Assembly: GCF_021654575.1 (NCBI RefSeq)
Contig: NZ_AP024488.1
Location: 2,627,501-2,691,500, forward strand
From: Desulfoluna limicola
GTDB taxonomy: Bacteria > Desulfobacterota > Desulfobacteria > Desulfobacterales > Desulfolunaceae
Length of the DNA stretch: 64,000 nt
Direction of reading: 5' to 3'
Below are positions 9,930-19,761 of the stretch, one piece after another. The position numbers and the translations under genes are program-made. The notes beneath the pieces were generated by a model. It was not told the origin of the DNA, did not search any database, and saw only the letters and a list, made by a program, of their open reading frames with translations. Within the stretch, counting starts at the first letter, position 1, and every line of letters begins with the position of its first letter.

Positions 9930-11172
9930 ATATAAATCTCCAACAAAAAATGTAGACCATCCATACAAATAACAACACAGCTGTTATAAAAAATGCTTGG
10001 TAGTCTTGCACAAAATTTAGCATAAAGGTAAACAAAAATGACATAGAAATCATTTTTTGAAATGGTCTTCTTGACAAAGAATAAGTCAAAAAACCAATAC
10101 CAACGATAACAAGAACAAAAATAATACTTAGACCTATTGAAAAAAGATCTAAATAGCTATTAAAATATGTCAGGATAAGAGAACTGAGTCCTGCGTTAGC
10201 CCCAGTATAGGAATTAATATTATATACAGCAGCATACTGTGCCACCCCGAGAGGTATATCAGAAACAGGTGCATTAAGTTTAATAGCAATTCCTTTAAAA
10301 ATTTCTGACAGAAGAGATCCATGAGTATTCGAAAGCACAAGTTCACGAACTATCGAGTCACTAGCAAGAGCACGCGCATCTGACGATAGAATAAACCTTG
10401 CTAAAGATATATTTACTCTGTACTGAAACGATGTATCTGAAAATTTTGCTAACAAGGACAAGTACAGACCTATAGACGCAGCAAACAAAATGACATATAC
10501 AACCCTATTAATAAAATGGATTTTGGTAAATCTATATCCTAATCCCCAAGCAAATAAAAACATATAAATTACTGATAAAAAAACGGCCCCCTTAGAACCC
10601 GCTACTAATGAAAAAACAAAAGCAACAAATACAGTCACAAAATCTAACTTGGAAATTCTATTTATATAAATTCTTGTCCCAATAGATATCATGATTGAGG
10701 AATTGACAACGGTTGACAAATAAGTCAACAGCAGAGGCACTGTCCCATTTGATAGATATTTTATACGAGATCCATTTGAGAATATCCCATATGTTCCAAG
10801 ATTTGGTATAATAATGAATAATTTAATAAGGCAAAAAATAACAAGCAATTTAATTAGAATACTATTCAATGAAAATACTTCAATGGAAAAACGAATTTTA
10901 AGCATTAGATTGTACATTAAATATGTCGAAAAAAAAAGAAGAACAATCTCAACAACGATTACAATTGATGTTAGTTCGGCGCTGTATAATGTAGTGCTAA
11001 CTACTACTAAATAAATTAGGGACGATAAACCTACAACTGAAGGCCAATTTATTAAAAGAGAGGAAGTTGCTAATTTTTTATTTTTAAAAAAGCAAGCTAT
11101 AACTATCACTAACAGTAAAGAAATTAAATAAATAATAATTTTATTGGTTAGAATTATGACAATATTATTCAT
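9889..11172 (-). CDS. wzy: O-antigen polymerase (Wzy-like) membrane protein
   Basis: A 427-residue, very hydrophobic protein with about 10-12 predicted membrane spans and a larger hydrophilic stretch (about residues 245-325: KFSDTSFQYRVNISLARFIL onward) between spans, the usual periplasmic loop of Wzy-type polymerases. Wzy proteins share almost no sequence, so the call rests on topology, length, the SLVAGSKGAVFLS-type segment and the presence of wzx and wzz in the same cluster. No other polymerase candidate is visible. Base composition is strongly AT-rich and no strong ribosome binding site is seen before the ATG. Confidence 0.8.
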   Translation of the reverse strand: MNNIVIILTNKIIIYLISLLLVIVIACFFKNKKLATSSLLINWPSVVGLSSLIYLVVVSTTLYSAELTSIVIVVEIVLLFFSTYLMYNLMLKIRFSIEVFSLNSILIKLLVIFCLIKLFIIIPNLGTYGIFSNGSRIKYLSNGTVPLLLTYLSTVVNSSIMISIGTRIYINRISKLDFVTVFVAFVFSLVAGSKGAVFLSVIYMFLFAWGLGYRFTKIHFINRVVYVILFAASIGLYLSLLAKFSDTSFQYRVNISLARFILSSDARALASDSIVRELVLSNTHGSLLSEIFKGIAIKLNAPVSDIPLGVAQYAAVYNINSYTGANAGLSSLILTYFNSYLDLFSIGLSIIFVLVIVGIGFLTYSLSRRPFQKMISMSFLFTFMLNFVQDYQAFFITAVLLFVWMVYIFCWRFIFEAINYMPHIEAN

Positions 11173-11374
11173 AATAAAAAACTCAGCTTTATAACGGTTT
11201 TATATGAAGTTTCAGATGTGTTTCAATACTGTAGATTGAACATAAAAAGATATTTTAATAACAGCTTAACATACTTCTGTAATCATCCAACGTAGAACTA
11301 TAGTTATAATTCGTATATAGAAGAGTATAACAAAGAAAGCATGGCCCTGAATTATGCTATTTAAAGCTACAAAG

Positions 11375-12674
11375 GGGGGTATTCACAATTCTGTGTCAAT
11401 TCTGTATTGTTGCTTTAAACAAAGGACTGACACATGACTCAATCAAAAGTGCCCTTCGACATAGAGGCTGCCGTTCAGGCATTGCGTGAAGGCAAGGACC
11501 TAAACAGAAAAGATGGCGTTCTGACTGCTCTGATCAAATAACTCACTGAAGCTGCAATCCAAGCTGATTTTGAAGATCATTTAACCAAAGAAGAGCTACC
11601 AAATCGTAAGAATGGCAAAACTTCTAAGACAGTTAAAACCCTGTCAGGTAGTTTCGAATTAGATACGCCACGAGATCGGGCCAACACATTCGAGCCTCAA
11701 TTGATAAAGAAGAATCAGACCCAGCTTACCGACGTGCTTGAACGAAAAATCATTGCCTTGTTTGCCTTTGGAACCAGCTATCAAGATATGCGTGACGATG
11801 TTGCTGATATTTATGGAATCTCGATTTCCAATGCGACTATCAGTGCCGTTACCGATAAGCTTTTGCCCGAGCTACAAGCCTGGCGAGAAAGAGACCTGGA
11901 GCCGACCTATCCAACTCTTTAGATTGACGCTATTCATTACAAAGTCAAAGAAAATGGCCGGTATGTCAGCAAAGATGCCTACACCATTCTGGGCCTGAAT
12001 ATTGAAGAGAGAAAAGAGCTTTTAGGGCTCTATCCTTCCGATCAAGAAGACGCCCACCATTGGCTGAGTGTTCTTACCGACCTGCACAATAGAGGGGTCA
12101 AGGATGTCCTGATAGCCGCGTTGACGGACTCAAGGGGTTCCCTGAAGCCATTGAAACTATCTATCCGGAAACCGAGGTTCAGCATTGTGTGATTCATCAA
12201 ATCCGAAACTCGATTAAATACGATCGGATCCAGAACTACAAAAGCATTTATAGCCGATCTTAAGTGCGTTTATAAAGCAGCGACACTTGAATCAGCCGAG
12301 TCGGCTTTAGACGAATTAGAGAGCAAATGGGGCGAAAAATATCCCATGGTAATAAAATCATGGAGAAGCAAATGGCCGACGCTCTCGCACTACTTTCAAT
12401 ACCCTGAATATATTCGAACCACGATCTACACAACCAATGCTGTAGAAGCTGCCCATCACCAGTTTCGTAAGCTCACTAAGACTAAAGGTGGATTTCCAAA
12501 CGAAAACAGTTTGCTGAAGTTGCTCTATGCTGAAATACTCAAGGCTTCAGAGCGCTGGACCCGTGCGATACATAATTGGAACCTGACGCTTTCTCAGTTG
12601 GTCATTAGGTTCCAAGGACGACTCGAAAAGTACCTCAGCCTATAATCGCTGACACAGAATTTTGAACACCCTCG
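11375..12674 (+). mobile_element. IS256-family insertion sequence (about 1300 bp), inactivated
   Basis: Ends are 24-bp imperfect inverted repeats: 11375-11398 and 12650-12673, sharing AATTCTGTGTCA and a GGGT-TTCA core (about 21 of 24). The heptamer TACAAAG occurs at both borders (11368-11374 and 12676-12682; 8-bp versions differ in the first base), agreeing with the 8-9-bp duplications of this family. It contains one broken transposase gene and sits between the wzy-like gene and a GT4 gene. Confidence 0.88.
11434..12645 (+). pseudogene. IS256-family (mutator-type) transposase, multiply disrupted
   Basis: Starts MTQSKVPFDIEAAVQALREG and is about 400 codons long, the normal size. Codon 36 is TAA (11539-11541, probably from CAA) and a second in-frame TAG stands at 11920-11922. 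A one-base loss near 12116 shifts the frame just before VDGLKGFPEAIE, and another shift occurs near 12238 before FIADLKCVYKAATLE. DDE-type landmarks remain readable in pieces: IDAIHYKV, VDGLKGFPEAI with HCVIHQIRNS, and TTNAVEAAHHQFRKLTKTKG carrying the catalytic Glu. At least four lesions make it a pseudogene. Confidence 0.9.
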
Positions 12675-12733
12675 ATACAAAGCGGCTGTCTACTACCAAT
12701 CATTAATTTGAATTGAGCAATATCAAACCGCAT

Positions 12734-13894
12734 TCATAAATCATTTAAAACGCTCAACAATTTTTTTTTGTAATGTTCATGACTATAATTAGTGACTTTT
12801 TGAAAACCAATTTCAGCTTTATCTTTAGCAAAAGCTTCATCAATAAGTAATAATTCGATTTTACTTGCAATGTCATTTGTACTATTCGGGTTAAATAGAA
12901 TTCCGGCATTTCCAACTTGCTCAGGAAGCGCAACAACATTTGAGCTACATACAGGTATTTTTAGTGCAAAAGCTTCATATATTGGTATACTAATACTTTC
13001 AAACAAGGTTGGCATTACCAACATCTTTGACATCTTATAGATATAAGGTAAGTCATCATAATCAACATACCCTATATGTTTTACTTTTTCGCTCAACTTT
13101 AATTCATCAATTTTTCGAATCAAATTATCATAGTTATTCTGCTGAGAGCCAGATAAAATCAAATATATATCATCATATTTTAGTGTTAACTTCTTAAAAG
13201 CTTCTACTAACTTTATATGATTTTTGTGAAACCAACATTGCGCGGGATAGAAAAGATATTTATTCGGCAAATTGTATTTTTGACTAACAATTTCAAATTG
13301 TGCATTAATAAATTTATAATTTAAAAAATATTCTGGTGGTGGTGATTGAATGATGCTTATTTTATTTTCATTAACCCCTGTAAACTTTACGATATCACTT
13401 TTTACATAATTAGATTCACATAATATCCTTGCCGCGCACATAGATAATGTTCTATTATTTAGCCATCTTGTAGACAGCTCGATAACAGAAAAAAAATCGG
13501 GATAATACCTCTCTTGCATATCATGAAGAGTAAATACAAAAGGTTTATCCATATAAAAATGAGGATAAGCGGAAATTACAGGTGAAATAAAGATGTCAAT
13601 ATCTTCAAAATTTTCTAACTCTTTCTTACTAAAAAACCAGGGTTTCCTTATAAATAGAATAAATTGAAAAATTCTTACAATTTTTTTAAAAAAATTACTA
13701 TTCAGCTTATTGATTTTTCTTACTTCGAATCCATAATGATCAAATCTTGTATCATGAGCATTGCAAAAAATAATATAGTTATTTGTATTATCATACTTCA
13801 ATGCATCCACAAAAGACTGTGTATATTGGTATATCCCCCCACCGTATTTATCTCCTAGTGCTAAAACACCTATTTGTTTCAAGATTTTCTCCAT
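12734..13894 (-). CDS. Glycosyltransferase family 4 (GT-B fold)
   Basis: A 386-residue retaining glycosyltransferase. The N-terminal half has GVLALGDKYGGGIYQYTQSF and the C-terminal Glycos_transf_1 half has NKYLFYPAQCWFHKNHIKLV, GYVDYDDLPYIYKMSKMLVM, and the donor-binding MPTLFESISIPIYEAFALK (EX7E-like) motif. It should add one sugar of the O-unit at the cytoplasmic face. The ATG at 13894 lacks a strong binding site; a TTG at 13882 with GGAG in front is a plausible alternative start. AT-rich, and flanked by two dead insertion sequences. Confidence 0.9.
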   Translation of the reverse strand: MEKILKQIGVLALGDKYGGGIYQYTQSFVDALKYDNTNNYIIFCNAHDTRFDHYGFEVRKINKLNSNFFKKIVRIFQFILFIRKPWFFSKKELENFEDIDIFISPVISAYPHFYMDKPFVFTLHDMQERYYPDFFSVIELSTRWLNNRTLSMCAARILCESNYVKSDIVKFTGVNENKISIIQSPPPEYFLNYKFINAQFEIVSQKYNLPNKYLFYPAQCWFHKNHIKLVEAFKKLTLKYDDIYLILSGSQQNNYDNLIRKIDELKLSEKVKHIGYVDYDDLPYIYKMSKMLVMPTLFESISIPIYEAFALKIPVCSSNVVALPEQVGNAGILFNPNSTNDIASKIELLLIDEAFAKDKAEIGFQKVTNYSHEHYKKKLLSVLNDL

Positions 13895-14117
13895 CTAATT
13901 TCACTTTAATGCTCAGAAAAATTGTTGCTATTTAATGGATGGTTTATATCAATAATATATAAGGATCATAATAAGTCGATATTTATAAATAAATACCCAG
14001 ATTTTCATCGAAGAGATCTGGTATGGTATGGTATTTAATGAGAGCAGTTTCTATACTTTATCCATATGTATTGAATTTGACTCCTTTAAAATACCACTAT
14101 AGTAAACAAATGACCCC

Positions 14118-15375
14118 TGTTGGCAATAGCGGACACAAATTATGCTGCATTTTGTAATCTGGCTTGTTGATTCCGTTGTTGAACTGGTGATCGATAACCT
14201 AACCGTTCTTGCTTTCTGATGCGATTATAGAAGACTTCAATATATTCCGTAATCGCTGTAGCGGCTTCTTTTCTGCTTGTGAATCGACAGTGATGAACCA
14301 ACTCCGTTTTGAGTTTCCCCCAAAGGCTTTAGATGGGAGCGTTGTCGTAGCAGCTTCCTTTTCGGCTCATGGATTGTTTCATTCCGAGGCTGTTCAACTT
14401 TTCCCTTACTTCCCCAGCGCAATACTGACTCCCCCGGTCTGAGTGATGAATGAGCCCTGGAGATGGTTTGTGTAGGGCATAGCCTTTCAAGAGCGACTGT
14501 AGGAACAGATTTCTGGTCATACGCTGTGCCATTGCATAACCAACAATTTCTCCATTGTATGCATCCTGATGGCTGCAGAGGTAAAGCCATCCCTCTGCTG
14601 TCCGAATGTAGGTGATGTCGGTTAACCACAGCTCTCCGAATTCAGAGACTTCAAATTCCTGCTGCACAAGGTTGGGGGCAACGGGTTGATTGTGATTTGA
14701 ATCTGTTGTGATTTTAAAGGCCCGCACCTGTTTAGAACGAATCCCCATCTCCGTTCTGAGCTCTCGGACCTTATAATGGCTTACATGAATTTCTTTATCC
14801 GCCAAATGCTCTTGAAGCCTCTTGGGCCAATACGGTTCCCTGGTTTCCTTATGAGCGATTTGGATTTCAATACTTAACCGTGCGTCAGCCTCAGGGAAGC
14901 CGGAATGAGACTCCTTTAGAAAGGCATAGAGCCGGCTACGGGATACCCCAAGGACGCGACAAAGCTCAAATACTGGGAAGTTACGTTGCTCTCGCTTGAT
15001 AAACGCGCACTTTAGAGCGACTCCTTCGCAAAGTACGCGGCGGCCTTTTTTAAAATATCACGTTCCATTTTGACCTTAGCAAGCTCACGTTTAACTCTGT
15101 CAAGCTCCTGCTCTACCTCGATCAGTGGCTTCTTCCCCTTTCCAACGGAACCAAGCTTTCCTTGCTTGTGAAGTCGGTGCCAGCTCTCTAAGGTGGACTT
15201 GGGGATATCAGAGTTTTGGATGCGCTACCGGCCGTCATATTTTCTTCGGTCATGAGGCGGACGGCCTCTTCTCGAAGTTCATTTGAGTATTTGCCGTATG
15301 GTACTTTTGACATGGGACACCTCCTGTTAATGCTGTCATAAAAAACAGTTCATTTGGTGTCCACTATTTTCAGCA
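14118..15375 (-). mobile_element. IS3-family insertion sequence (about 1258 bp), inactivated, inserted in an IS66 remnant
   Basis: Terminal inverted repeats: TGTTGGCAATAGCGGACACAAA at 14118-14139 and, on the minus strand from 15375, TGCTGAAAATAGTGGACACC, sharing TG-TG, AATAG and GGACAC. It contains remnants of orfA and orfB on the minus strand. Its right end cuts into an IS66-type transposase gene, so it landed in that element; no clean short duplication is visible at the borders. Confidence 0.85.
14140..15313 (-). pseudogene. IS3-family transposase orfA/orfB, decayed
   Basis: orfA begins at the ATG at 15313 (AGGAGGTGTCCC upstream) with MSKVPYGKYSNELREEAVRL, a helix-turn-helix start, but shows in-frame stops after about 40 codons. 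orfB is readable from about 15000 to the TAA at 14140-14142: SRLYAFLKESHSGFPEADAR, KRLQEHLADKEIHVSHYKVR, then the rve integrase core with DITYIRTAEGWLYLCS, HHSDRGSQYC and SRKGSCYDNAPI. A stop follows NAPI in the DDE region, before KAFGGN-like residues and a C-terminus ending ERLGYRSPVQQRNQQ. Several stops and frameshifts rule out activity. Confidence 0.87.
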
Positions 15376-15376
15376 T

Positions 15377-16192
15377 AGGTCATAAGGTCGTATCTCCGGA
15401 AGCGTAGACATGAACCCAATGCTATTTTTGTCGACTCGCATTGATGTTTCATCTACATGGGTCGATGGAGCTCTGAAAAGACTTTCAACTGCATGAGCTT
15501 CCCATTGTTCAAGTGCTTCATGCAGAGTCCATACATATTTTAAAAGGGGGGCCTCAGAGATAACTGAGCCTATCATGGCTGCAAGCTGTTTCTGAATCCG
15601 GTTCAATGCGACCATCTGACTTATGATCAAATGGGTGGCAAATGCCTTGACCCCATTCCCGCATTGCAGCTTACCGGCCATGCCTTGTGGGAAGTTGCCT
15701 TTTGTCGTAGAGTTACAATTAGGGCAACTTTTTATTTCAGCATCAATATGCTCAACGACTTTTTCAAAAACAATATCAATTTTCGTTCGGCGTCCATGCC
15801 CATGGCTGGAGACATGGGCCAGGTCTTCTCAACAGATATTACAGGTGGTCACTTCGGCCACATGGATTGTTTCAACGGTTCTGGTGTTGCTGATTTCACC
15901 TTCAACCTTCTGAGCTTTTTTGTTGCTCCCAGAATTTGATACGGACGTTTCATCCTTGGATGTTTGTGAGGGTGAATTGCTTGAGTTTTTGCTGGTTTTG
16001 CGTGTGTTCTTTTTCTAAAAAAATGGACAAGATGAGTTCAACAACAATCATAAGGCTATTCAGCAAAACCAGGGCTTCAGGCTGTAATTTGCCTTCTGAA
16101 CTGAGTATTGAGAGGTCACCTTTAAATCGCTCTACCTCTTCACGACCGCTTGTTTTGTCTATCGTTGCTATGGCCTTATTATACCACAGCAT
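15377..16192 (-). pseudogene. IS66-family transposase fragment (3' end removed by the IS3 element)
   Basis: Reads in three frames on the minus strand. The 5' part has SSEGKLQPEALVLLNSLMIV (start region near 16192). After a frameshift near 16015 a serine/asparagine-rich linker follows, then the zinc-ribbon region VTTCNICCEDL...SCPNCNSTTKG, and then CGNGVKAFATHLIISQMVAL and STHVDETSMRVDKN, the first catalytic Asp region. A further shift before WVHVYASGDTTL leads into the IS3 right end at 15375. The rest of the gene is not found on the other side of the IS3 element, so the IS66 copy is truncated. Confidence 0.8.
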
Positions 16193-16991
16193 TTTGGGGT
16201 AGCCTGGCAGCCCCTACAGAGGGTTTTCTCTGTTATGTCTGCAGAACTTCATAATCGGCCAAGCCTTTCGCTAAGGTGGTGGGATTCGACCATGTTTACT
16301 TCATGTTTAAACTTTTGAATTTTTTAGCCAAATAAACCTGTCAAGTTTTTTTTTACTTTTTTAGGGTGTGAGTAGTTACAGAGCAGCAAATATAACCCAC
16401 AAACTTCTAATGGCATTTTTAATGTGCTTAGAGGCTGTCCGACCTGGTCGATCGTTTCACAGAAACCCAAGAAATTTAAGGAGTAAGTTCTACTTTGAGT
16501 ATAAGGCCCCAGCTTAATTCAACGGCATTGATTGCTGAATATTCAGATGTTCTGCTTTCCCGCTCGTAAAGACCTGCTTACTGTTAAGAGAGCTATACGT
16601 TAGATGCCAAGATAAGGGTCAATTTTATGAGGGGCATTGCCCCTACATTTCGAAGCTTAATCCGCCATCCTACCAGGAAGTTTAGTACCGCTCTAAAGTG
16701 GTACCATAAATCGCTTGATCAAGATTAAAGTAAAGCTATTCATTGGTGGTAGAGAAAACAGTTGCAAAAAATTCATCTGGATAAGTATTAATAATACAAA
16801 ATCATCAAATCTTTACAACTAAAGCTGTAGAAAATATGAAAGTTTTAAATCACTAATCACATTGATTTTCTACTACTGACTCAGAATAAGGAACCTCATG
16901 GATACTTTATGCCTACTAAATTTACAAGGCAGTCCTGTAAACCTCTCTCTGCGACCCGAGTTCATTTAGCATTTAAAATATTGTTACGTGA
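16193..16991. other. Gene-less stretch upstream of the IS66 remnant
   Basis: About 800 bp without a credible gene on either strand. It is AT-rich and full of stops. A short palindrome GGGGCATTGCCCC stands near 16633-16645. It may include the IS66 5' end and older transposon debris, but I could not recognise a protein match or a clear inverted-repeat end. Confidence 0.5.
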
Positions 16992-17747
16992 TTACGAAGT
17001 CTGATCTAAATAATTATTTTTTTTAAACTCTAAGTAAATTATTTTATATTGTCCAATTTCGAAATTACTTATATCAGTATCTTGATCAAATCGTTTTTCT
17101 TTTTTTGAATGTGTTTTATTAAATCCAAACTTAACTTCATCGTCGACCATATAATCCATAACTGTCCACTCTTTGAATATTTTTTTTATAGTCTCAAATG
17201 AATAAATAAAATGGTACCCATATAACAATTGATCCTTCCCTAAAGGTAATAAAAGATACATCTTAGAACCATCCTTCATAACCCTTTTTAATTCTTCAAT
17301 AAAATTAATGAGTGCAAGTGGATCTTTATTATCACCATACCTACCTTGGCCAACTAAATGTAAAGAAGAAGGCGAAGTAAAAATATCAAATGTATTGTCG
17401 ATAAAATTTAACTTTTTTGATATGTCATGAATCGTCCAGTTTACATTTGATATATCATCAATTGGTTTTTCTAACACCAATGCATTGATATTATGATTTA
17501 TGCTGTTTAACAAATTAGCTGTTTTTGTATTTCCAACATCAAGAATATTGCAACCCTTTAGATCTTTAAGTTTATTGGCAACCCAGTAAGCAAATATCCC
17601 GTAGTGGTCTGGTGTCTCTTTTGGATTTTCTTTGGATATTGGATGATTCCTAAATTCAAAACATACACCAATCTTTTTATATTCATTCGAAACACTTTCG
17701 ATAAATTTCAAATATTCCTTATTAGGATGCTTTTTTTTAAATAACAT
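16992..17747 (-). CDS. Class I SAM-dependent methyltransferase-like protein (DUF268-like)
   Basis: 251 residues. A Rossmann motif I is seen as GCNILDVGNTKTANLL (about residues 65-80), then NTFDIFTSPSSLHLVGQGRY with GDNKDPLALINFIEELKRVM and MYLLLPLGKD, a pattern typical of DUF268-like methyltransferase-fold proteins found in polysaccharide clusters. The substrate is probably a sugar or sugar nucleotide, which is inference. It overlaps the end of the DegT aminotransferase gene by 11 bp and is thus in the same transcript. Strongly AT-rich. Function beyond the fold is not assignable. Confidence 0.75.
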   Translation of the reverse strand: MLFKKKHPNKEYLKFIESVSNEYKKIGVCFEFRNHPISKENPKETPDHYGIFAYWVANKLKDLKGCNILDVGNTKTANLLNSINHNINALVLEKPIDDISNVNWTIHDISKKLNFIDNTFDIFTSPSSLHLVGQGRYGDNKDPLALINFIEELKRVMKDGSKMYLLLPLGKDQLLYGYHFIYSFETIKKIFKEWTVMDYMVDDEVKFGFNKTHSKKEKRFDQDTDISNFEIGQYKIIYLEFKKNNYLDQTS

Positions 17748-18840
17748 TGGCTATTTCCATTTTTAGGGTATTGCAAATAAATACAACCTGATCTTTTGAA
17801 ATGTCAAAATAATTTGGTAAATTAATCCCTCTTTGAAAAACCTTGTGCGCTATAGGCGAATCTACTGTGGGATATATTGGCATATCAGATAGAGGATAAA
17901 AAAATGGTCTCCCATCAATGCCCTTATTTTTTAATCTCATAAGTAGATCATCCCTTTGGTTTTCAGTGAAACCTAAAATTTCAATGCATATCATCCAATA
18001 AATATTTAAATAATTCATTTTTTGAAAATTCATTTTAATATTATTTAAATCATTTAATTCTTCTTTATACCACTCGTAAATTTCTTTTTTTTTTAGAAGA
18101 AGTTCATCTATCCTTTCAAACTGAGCTACACCAAGGGCTGCCTGAAGGTTGGTCATACGATAGTTGAATCCAACTTCGGTATGCCAATATCTTTTTTCCT
18201 TACTCATAGCATGATCTCTTAGATGCCTCATTTTTATGTATAAATTTTCATTATTAGTGGTTATCATTCCCCCTTCGCCAGAAGTAATCACTTTATTACC
18301 ATAAAAACTAAATACACCTACATCGCTTAATCCACCAACTTTTGCGTCATGAACTTGTGCTCCATGAGCTTCTGCCGCATCTTCTATTACAAAAAGATTA
18401 TACTTTTTAGCTATACGGTTTATCTCATTCATATCTGCCGGGTGTCCATACATATGAACAGGAATAATAGCTTTTGTATTTGAGGTTATTGCAGTTTCAA
18501 CAGCTTGTGGATCTATACATAAGGTATCTTCACATATATCAACAATAACAGGTTTAGCACCTGTATATTTAACAGCATTTGCCGTTGCGACAAAGGTAAA
18601 ATCAGGAATTATTACTTCATCATTTGATTCAACACCTAAAGAAACTAATGTTAAATGTAATGCCGTAGTACAATTTGATGTGGCAAGGGCATATTTTGTA
18701 CCACAATATTTTGCAAATTTTTTTTCAAAAATATCAATATATTTCCCAAGTGATGACACCCATCCGGATTTAATTGCATCCGTAACATAGCTAATCTCTT
18801 TTTGAGTTATTGAAGGCTGTGATATCGGAATAAAAGTCAT
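17737..18840 (-). CDS. DegT/DnrJ/EryC1/StrS-family sugar aminotransferase
   Basis: A 367-residue PLP enzyme that transaminates a keto-sugar nucleotide to an amino sugar. It has the substrate/PLP motifs SNCTTALHLTLVSLG, PDFTFVATANAV, VIEDAAEAHGA (Asp about 154) and SFYGNKVITSGEGG, in which Lys at about 183 is the Schiff-base lysine. The presence of Lys instead of His separates it from ColD-type dehydratases. Perosamine synthase-like enzymes use GDP-4-keto-6-deoxymannose, which the Gmd of this cluster makes, so GDP-perosamine formation is possible; a UDP-sugar made by the CapD-like enzyme is the alternative. GGAG precedes the ATG. Confidence 0.93.
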   Translation of the reverse strand: MTFIPISQPSITQKEISYVTDAIKSGWVSSLGKYIDIFEKKFAKYCGTKYALATSNCTTALHLTLVSLGVESNDEVIIPDFTFVATANAVKYTGAKPVIVDICEDTLCIDPQAVETAITSNTKAIIPVHMYGHPADMNEINRIAKKYNLFVIEDAAEAHGAQVHDAKVGGLSDVGVFSFYGNKVITSGEGGMITTNNENLYIKMRHLRDHAMSKEKRYWHTEVGFNYRMTNLQAALGVAQFERIDELLLKKKEIYEWYKEELNDLNNIKMNFQKMNYLNIYWMICIEILGFTENQRDDLLMRLKNKGIDGRPFFYPLSDMPIYPTVDSPIAHKVFQRGINLPNYFDISKDQVVFICNTLKMEIANVI

Positions 18841-18843
18841 TTG

Positions 18844-19761
18844 TTACTCCACAATTTTCAAGATTGATTTTAAGGGTTTCCTATACGATGAAGCTATTTT
18901 TATCGCATCTTCATCATAACTACCAAGAGCAACTAATGCTATAACAACCTTTGAATTTTTAATATTTAAAAGTTTTTTAAGCTTAGAATCTTGTTTTCTA
19001 TCTACTGTCCAATTTAAAGTACAGCTGGCAATATTATTATAATGCAATGAATTTAGTAACGACATTAAAAAAATACCACCATCAATATATGGCTGATTTC
19101 TTTCATTTAATCCAAAAAATGATGTTAAGTCAGAACTTACAACAATGATATTTTGAATATTCTCAATTCCTGAATTACCTGATTGTAAATTCAAGACATT
19201 TTCAATTTTTTCTTTATTTTTTACTAAAACTACTTCCCACCCTTGTCGATTGCAAACTGAAGGGGCAGTGTTTTTAGCCATAGCTATAGATTTAAGTACG
19301 GACAAATCACTAATAGATTTATTACTAAAATCCCTGACTGAATGCCTTCCCCGCACAATATCCTTATATAAAGATTTTAAGCATGATTTTTTATGTTTAT
19401 AATCTTTATAAGGAGATATCCTTGAGTCATAATTATTATGAATATTATGATAATTATTATATTCTTTTATAGCAGAATTAAATATTTTTAATTCATATTC
19501 GTATTTTGACTCATCATCAATTTGGCTTATTAGTTTATTTAAACTGTCAACTAATTCTATACCAAAAGTATCTCTGGTATTTTTTAAACTAAACGCTCTT
19601 TCGATTGAGTGCACATGCGCAATTATTTGAGCACTGAGATTCTCATTATTCTTCTTTCTAACTTTTAAAGTGGAATAATTGAAATAATAGTAAGCATCTA
19701 TTAATTCGACTTTAACATATGAGATATAGGTGACCAACAGTCTGACAGACTTTAAGAACAT
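18844..19761 (-). CDS. Nitroreductase-family protein in polysaccharide locus
   Basis: 305 residues. The C-terminal two thirds carry a nitroreductase/FMN fold: RHSVRDFSNKSISDLSVLKS, then APSVCNRQGWEVVLVKNKEK, GGIFLMSLLNSLHYNNIASC and VVIALVALGSY. The N-terminal 130 residues are an alpha-helical extension without a recognised motif. Homologues occur next to polysaccharide pyruvyl transferases in capsule and O-antigen loci, as here, where the start overlaps the end of that gene by 10 bp. The reaction is unknown; a redox modification of a sugar or of an attached group is only a guess. Confidence 0.85.
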   Translation of the reverse strand: MFLKSVRLLVTYISYVKVELIDAYYYFNYSTLKVRKKNNENLSAQIIAHVHSIERAFSLKNTRDTFGIELVDSLNKLISQIDDESKYEYELKIFNSAIKEYNNYHNIHNNYDSRISPYKDYKHKKSCLKSLYKDIVRGRHSVRDFSNKSISDLSVLKSIAMAKNTAPSVCNRQGWEVVLVKNKEKIENVLNLQSGNSGIENIQNIIVVSSDLTSFFGLNERNQPYIDGGIFLMSLLNSLHYNNIASCTLNWTVDRKQDSKLKKLLNIKNSKVVIALVALGSYDEDAIKIASSYRKPLKSILKIVE

